Positions 37,132 to 41,312 of a stretch of DNA of 41,312 bases are shown piece after piece. Under the pieces are notes generated by a model. The model did no database searches. It was not told the origin of the DNA and worked only from the letters and a program-made list of their open reading frames with translations. Position 1 is the first letter of the stretch. Every line of letters begins with the position of its first letter. This DNA comes from Comamonadaceae bacterium CG2_30_57_122 (GTDB lineage Bacteria > Pseudomonadota > Gammaproteobacteria > Burkholderiales > Burkholderiaceae_C), in NCBI GenBank assembly GCA_001871515.1, contig MNXW01000213.1:1-41312 (forward strand), written 5' to 3'. Made by a program: the position numbers and the translations under genes.

Positions 37132-38175
37132 TCACTTAAAGTTAACACGATCGAGCAACTGCTGAACTTTCACCTGGTTCATCCCTACCGTACTGATGTG
37201 GATGGTTTCGCTTTTGAAAGAGCCGCCGGTCATGGCTTGCAGCGCGGGGTTGCTGATGTGGACACCTTTGGCGGCTGGCCATTCATTGTTGCCATCCGCA
37301 AAGTGGTTTTGCGCGTCTGGGCTGGCCAGGTATTCCAGGAACTTGATGGCGCTTGCGGCGTGAGGCGTGTGTTTTGCAACGGCACCACCGGCGATGTTGA
37401 CGTGCGTCCCCCAGGTGGACTGGTTGGGAAACACCACGCCGACTTTACCGGCAACTGATTTATCTTCAGGTTTGTCCGAGCGCATCAGCCGAGCCAAATA
37501 ATAGGTGTTGGTGACGGCGATGCCGCACTCGCCGGAGGCTACGCCCTTGATTTGATCCGTGTCGCCACCTTGCGGAGAACGTGCCATGTTGCTGACCATT
37601 CCTTTAAGCCATTGCTCGGTCTGCTTAGCACCAATATGTTCCATGACAGAGCCAAACAATGACAGGTTGTAGGGGTGAGAACCTGAGCGGATACACAATT
37701 TTCCCTTGTGTTTTGGGTCGGCCAGCGATTCGTAGGTCATGACATCCTGAGGATTGACCGTTGATTTGTTGTAAACAATGACACGAGCCCGTGTAGAAAA
37801 ACCATACCAAGGTGTCTTGCCATTCACGTCGGCTTTGGCTCTGAATTGTTCCGGGATGGCGTTGTCGAGTATCTTGGAAGTGACGGGCAAAAACAGGCCT
37901 TCAATTTCACCGCGCCAGAGTCTCGAGGCATCCACCAGCAAAATCACGTCTGCCGGAGAAGCCGAGCCTTCAGCCTTGAGCCGGGCAATAATGCCGGCAT
38001 CGTCAGCGTCGACCCGGTTGATTTTGATGCCGGTGGCTTTGGTAAAACCGCTGTACAGCACGTCATCGGTGGGGTAGTGTCGGGCTGAATAGATATTGAG
38101 TTCAGCATTTGCAGCCATGACGACGTTGGACAGCGTGGCCAGCAGGCCGATGGCGGTGAGTTTGACGAGTTGCAT
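37132..38175 (-). CDS. Fe(3+) ABC transporter substrate-binding protein
   Basis: Signal peptide; AELNIYSARHYPTDDVLYSGFTKATGIKINRVDADDAGIIARLKAEG...PADVILLVDASRLWR; Fur-like box upstream. Confidence 0.92.
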   Translation of the reverse strand: MQLVKLTAIGLLATLSNVVMAANAELNIYSARHYPTDDVLYSGFTKATGIKINRVDADDAGIIARLKAEGSASPADVILLVDASRLWRGEIEGLFLPVTSKILDNAIPEQFRAKADVNGKTPWYGFSTRARVIVYNKSTVNPQDVMTYESLADPKHKGKLCIRSGSHPYNLSLFGSVMEHIGAKQTEQWLKGMVSNMARSPQGGDTDQIKGVASGECGIAVTNTYYLARLMRSDKPEDKSVAGKVGVVFPNQSTWGTHVNIAGGAVAKHTPHAASAIKFLEYLASPDAQNHFADGNNEWPAAKGVHISNPALQAMTGGSFKSETIHISTVGMNQVKVQQLLDRVNFK

Positions 38176-38214
38176 AGAGGTTCCTTTAATTGAGTGAAAA
38201 AATTCTAACCTATT

Positions 38215-38235
38215 AAATGAGAATTATTATCATTT
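38215..38235. promoter_or_regulatory. Fur box
   Basis: AAATGAGAATTATTATCATTT resembles the Fur consensus GATAATGATAATCATTATC; upstream of the iron-binding protein gene. Confidence 0.75.
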
Positions 38236-38542
38236 AAACAAAAAAATTCAGATTTTTTGGGGGGGTTAACGCTGTCTGTAACGTTGCTGTTGGTCGGGTG
38301 CTCGGGCTTGCCGCCGGTGCAGCCTGTACCTGAACCCGTGTCTGTCACGCTGTCGGGTACACCCAAAGCACCATGAATTGGCTTGGTGCTCGGTGTCGTT
38401 GCTGAGCGCGGGTTTGCACGCATTGGCGTGATTCAGGCCTTGGAAGAAGCTGGCATTCGCCCAGACCTGGTAGTGGGAACTTCAGCCGGTAGTGTGGTGG
38501 CTGCGCTTTACGCCAGTGGCAAAACAGCCAAGGAATTGCTAA

Positions 38543-38703
38543 GGGCTTGTTCATGAACAAGCTGAGCATTTGGTCGTCGGATTTGGGATGCAATGCAAGG
38601 CGCAAAGCGTGCCGTGCAGCGCTGCTGCACAAGCGATTTGCAACGAAGCAGTGCGCTTCAGAGGCTGGCGCGCCAAATGTGCATGTTATTTGTGAACAAG
38701 CCC
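38543..38703 (-). mobile_element. MITE-like element, family 1, copy E
   Basis: GGGCTTGTTCATGAACAAGCTGAGCATTTG...CAAATGTGCATGTTATTTGTGAACAAGCCC with TAA on both sides. Confidence 0.88.
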
Positions 38704-38843
38704 TAACGTCCAGGTTCAACAAGGACACCCCAAAGCATGAAACATGCGCGCCCTGCGTAGGGCGGGCTTCAGCCCGCCATGGCCGACTGAAGTCGGCCCT
38801 ACGACACGCCATTTTTGTCGGCTGTGGGCGTTGTTTCACGTTA
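38704..38843. repeat. palindromic element, family 2, copy 2
   Basis: TAACGTCCAGGTTCAACAAG...CTGCGTAGGGCGGGCTTCAGCCCGCCATGGCCGACTGAAGTCGGCCCTACG...GTTGTTTCACGTTA; aligns with 5492-5623. Confidence 0.78.
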
Positions 38844-39363
38844 ACCATTGCAGAGTCCGTGGATGAGGCCTCTTTTTCTGACTGGCGCTTGCCATTTTTC
38901 AAGCCTGGTGTTCTCAAAGGTGAGGCTTTGGCCTGGTTTATCAGTACGCAAGTTGGCGGGCGACAGATACAAGAATTGCCCATGGCTCTGGGTATCGTGG
39001 CGACCGATTTGTAAAGTGGTCAAGGGCTGCTCTTTCAGCGCAGAGAGGTGGCGACTGCAGTGCGAGCTTCGAGCGCCATAGCGGCTGTATTTCAACCGGT
39101 GCTCATTGCCGGTCATGAGCATGTGGATGGAGGCTTGGTTGCACCTGCACCGGTTGGATTCGCGAAACAGATGGGGGGCTGAGGTGGTGATTGCCGTGGA
39201 TATTTCTGGTACTGCAGGGTGCAAGTTTCCAAAGCACCGAGCAACTGACTCAGGCAATCGAGGCCTTCGTGACCCGCTACAACAAAACCGCCGCGCCGTT
39301 TGTTTGGAGGAAACGTGAGGTATGAGATGCCCAGCTTAACAATACAATTGTTAACTGACGCAA

Positions 39364-39624
39364 TTGAACACCAGTACCAAGATGCTGACCGCATTGTTGA
39401 TCTGTTTGCGTGATATGCCGCACGGCGCGCTGGTGTTGTTCACCTCACGCGTGCAAATGCAGACAGCAGTGCATGCGCTCGATGCCCAATTGTTCGACGT
39501 GGTGTTGGTGCAGCGGCAACTGGTGCGAGCCAAACTACCGGGCATCCACCTGGTGCGGGTGGAGACGGGCAGGCCGTCGGTGATACTTGGACTTCCGTCG
39601 TTTTGTGAGGATATGAATTTGTGA
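39364..39624 (+). pseudogene. probable DinG-type helicase C-terminal remnant
   Basis: GALVLFTSRVQMQTAVHALDAQLFDVVLVQRQLVRAKLPGIHLVRVETGRPSVILGLPSFCEDMNL resembles the DinG helicase C-domain (ALVLFTSR, PSVIFGLxSFxEGxDLPG) but is truncated. Confidence 0.5.
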
Positions 39625-39941
39625 ATGCGTTGCTGGGCTTGGTGGTGCGGTTGGTGTTGTTTCTGGCCGGTTTGGTGTTCATTGCCAGTTTGGTGAGCTT
39701 GGGCTTGGTGTTGCTGCTGGTGTGGATGCTGCGCTACTTTTGGGCTCGGCTCACCGGGCAGGCCGTGACCCCCTGGGTGTTTCGCTTTAACCGCCAGCCG
39801 CCCTGGCAGCGCAGTGGCCGTGGCTTTGGCTTTGGAAGCCCGCCCCAGCATCCCCAAGACGATGTGGTCGATGCCGAAGTGTGTGATGTCACCGTTGTCA
39901 CCGACGTGGAGCCCAAGCGGATTGAGCCACCAGGACGCTAA
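39621..39941 (+). CDS. small membrane protein, hypothetical
   Basis: MNALLGLVVRLVLFLAGLVFIASLVSLGLVLLLVWMLRYFWARLTGQAVTPWVFRFNRQPPWQR; GTG start. Confidence 0.55.
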   Translation: MNALLGLVVRLVLFLAGLVFIASLVSLGLVLLLVWMLRYFWARLTGQAVTPWVFRFNRQPPWQRSGRGFGFGSPPQHPQDDVVDAEVCDVTVVTDVEPKRIEPPGR

Positions 39942-39949
39942 GATCGTTA

Positions 39950-40000
39950 CTAAATTAATAGCTACTCGCGCTTTATCTATAAGGGCTAGAGGCTTATATT
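39950..40000. repeat. short intergenic repeat, family 4 copy
   Basis: TTACTAAATTAATAGCTACTCGCGCTTTATCTATAAGGGCTAGAGGCTTATA. Confidence 0.7.
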
Positions 40001-41312
40001 TCTTAAAGAATCAAGCGCCACCACGGTGCAGCCCGCCTTGCCCGGTGGCATCAAATATTTGAGCGCCAGCCGGTAAGTGTCCAAGTCAAACGCCAGCGTG
40101 GTGGTTTGGCGGCTGTGCAGCGCGTCCGCCAGTGCTTCGTCTGACTGCACCGTGGCCAGATGGCACCATTGCTCGAACAGGTGGACATCGGTGCGACCGG
40201 TGCGCGGGTTGTGTTCGCGCAAGCCCACTTTGCCGTCAAACGGCCAGACTTGCAGCTTTTGATCGGCCAGCGCCAGTTGCAGGCGCAGGTGATGTCGCTC
40301 TGGAGTTTCTTCGCCACAGCACACGCCTTTGCAGCGGCCAATCTGGTGCGCAAAACAACGGCCTTTGCCAGACTCCAGCCCCAGGGCTTGCAGGCACAGG
40401 CCATGCGCGTCGGCCAGTTCGCGCAGGTGGCTGAGGGCCTGGTTTTTGGAGCGGTGCGGGCCGTACAGGTTGCCAAACTGTTGCGGAGACAACTCGGCAC
40501 CACGCACCAGCGTCAGCAACGGGCGGGTGTTGGGGTTGGGCTCCAGCCGCCAGGCGCACAGGCTGGCTTCGCGGCGCAGCTGGCGGTTGTAGACGGGTTG
40601 CCGGGCTTTGACCAGGCGCGCTTCCAGCAGCAGGGCACCGAGCTCGCCCGCGGTTTCCATCCATTCAATGCGGCGAATTTCTTGGGCAATGCGCAGCTCG
40701 CGCGGGTTGCGTGCTGCGGCCTGAAAGTGGGACATGACCCGGCTGCGCATCTTGACGCTTTTGCCGATGTACAGCGGCAGCGCCCCCTCGCCATAAAACA
40801 GGTAAACGCCCGGTGCATCGGGAATATCGGCCACATTCGTGTCGAGCTGCGGTGGCAGCGCGGCACTGCCTTGCAACAAGCGCTGCGCCTGGCACTGCAC
40901 AGCCTCTGCACCCAACTCGGTTTGCGCCAGTTGCAGCCACTGCTGCATCAGGTCTACGTCGCCCATGGCGCGGTGCCTGGCCTGGGTGACCAAGCCATGG
41001 CGCTGCATGATGGCATCGAGCCCATGGCTTTTGAACTGCGGGTACAGCAGGCGCGACAGGCGCACGGTGCACAAGGTTTTGGTGCGCAGCGGCACGTCGG
41101 TGCGGGCGAATTCATGGAGCAAAAACCCGTGGTCAAAGCGCACGTTGTGCGCCACCAGCACCGCGCCGTCCAGCAGTGCCAGCAGTTGCCCGGCCACCTC
41201 AGCAAATGGCGGGGCGCTGGCCACCATGGCGTTGCTGATGCCGGTGAGTCGTTCAATGAAACCACTGATGCTCACACCCGGGTTCACCAGCGTGCTCCAG
41301 CGCGCCACCTCC
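39986..41312 (-). CDS. DnaQ-like 3'-5' exonuclease fused to GIY-YIG nuclease domain (Cho/UvrC-N-like), 5' end outside window
   Basis: Exonuclease: LVAHNVRFDHGFLLHEF, HRAMGDVDLMQQW; GIY-YIG: IPDAPGVYLFYGEGALPLYIGKSVKMRSRVMSHF; UvrC-like KGRCFAHQIGRCKGVC. Frame open to window edge. Confidence 0.88.
   Translation of the reverse strand, partial: EVARWSTLVNPGVSISGFIERLTGISNAMVASAPPFAEVAGQLLALLDGAVLVAHNVRFDHGFLLHEFARTDVPLRTKTLCTVRLSRLLYPQFKSHGLDAIMQRHGLVTQARHRAMGDVDLMQQWLQLAQTELGAEAVQCQAQRLLQGSAALPPQLDTNVADIPDAPGVYLFYGEGALPLYIGKSVKMRSRVMSHFQAAARNPRELRIAQEIRRIEWMETAGELGALLLEARLVKARQPVYNRQLRREASLCAWRLEPNPNTRPLLTLVRGAELSPQQFGNLYGPHRSKNQALSHLRELADAHGLCLQALGLESGKGRCFAHQIGRCKGVCCGEETPERHHLRLQLALADQKLQVWPFDGKVGLREHNPRTGRTDVHLFEQWCHLATVQSDEALADALHSRQTTTLAFDLDTYRLALKYLMPPGKAGCTVVALDSLRNISL

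Larger units (their letters stand above)
38255..39330 (+). pseudogene. decayed patatin-like phospholipase lipoprotein gene
   Basis: LTLSVTLLLVGCSGLPPVQP...[60 protein letters not shown] [elements] AESVDEASFSDWRLPFFKPGVLKGEALAWFISTQVGGRQIQELPMALGIVATDL*...VRASSAIAAVFQPVLIAGHEHVDGGLVAPAPV. Confidence 0.85.

Overview
The window looks like a chromosomal segment of a Comamonadaceae-type betaproteobacterium (Rhodoferax-like; inferred from gene content and repeat style, not searched). Its core is a nitric-oxide/denitrification island: narK, norC-norB-norQ-(4Fe-4S protein)-norD, a DUF2249 gene, fdxA, norE, norF, two nnrS genes, a DUF3079 gene, nsrR and narL/narX. Housekeeping genes flank it (pyk, queC, ruvA, phoH, ybeY, hpf, an RluA-type synthase, two thiolases, a tryptophanase-like lyase, an iron-binding ABC protein, an exonuclease/GIY-YIG protein). 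The least ordinary signal is non-coding. Five copies of a ~159-bp element with ~30-bp terminal inverted repeats and 3-bp TWA duplications (MITE-like) have landed with near-codon precision. One converted the fdxA C-terminus from a reconstructed ...NELKR* to ...NELRACS* and separated an overlapping TGATG stop/start with norE. One sits exactly on the queC stop codon. One lies in a decayed patatin gene at the edge of a second palindromic element. Two in inverted orientation bracket a lone GSU2403-like nucleotidyltransferase gene with a palindromic promoter. One copy appears to have been converted from a quasi-palindrome to a perfect 18-bp hairpin. At least three other repeat families, NsrR-like boxes and two small ORFs missing from the ORF track are also present.
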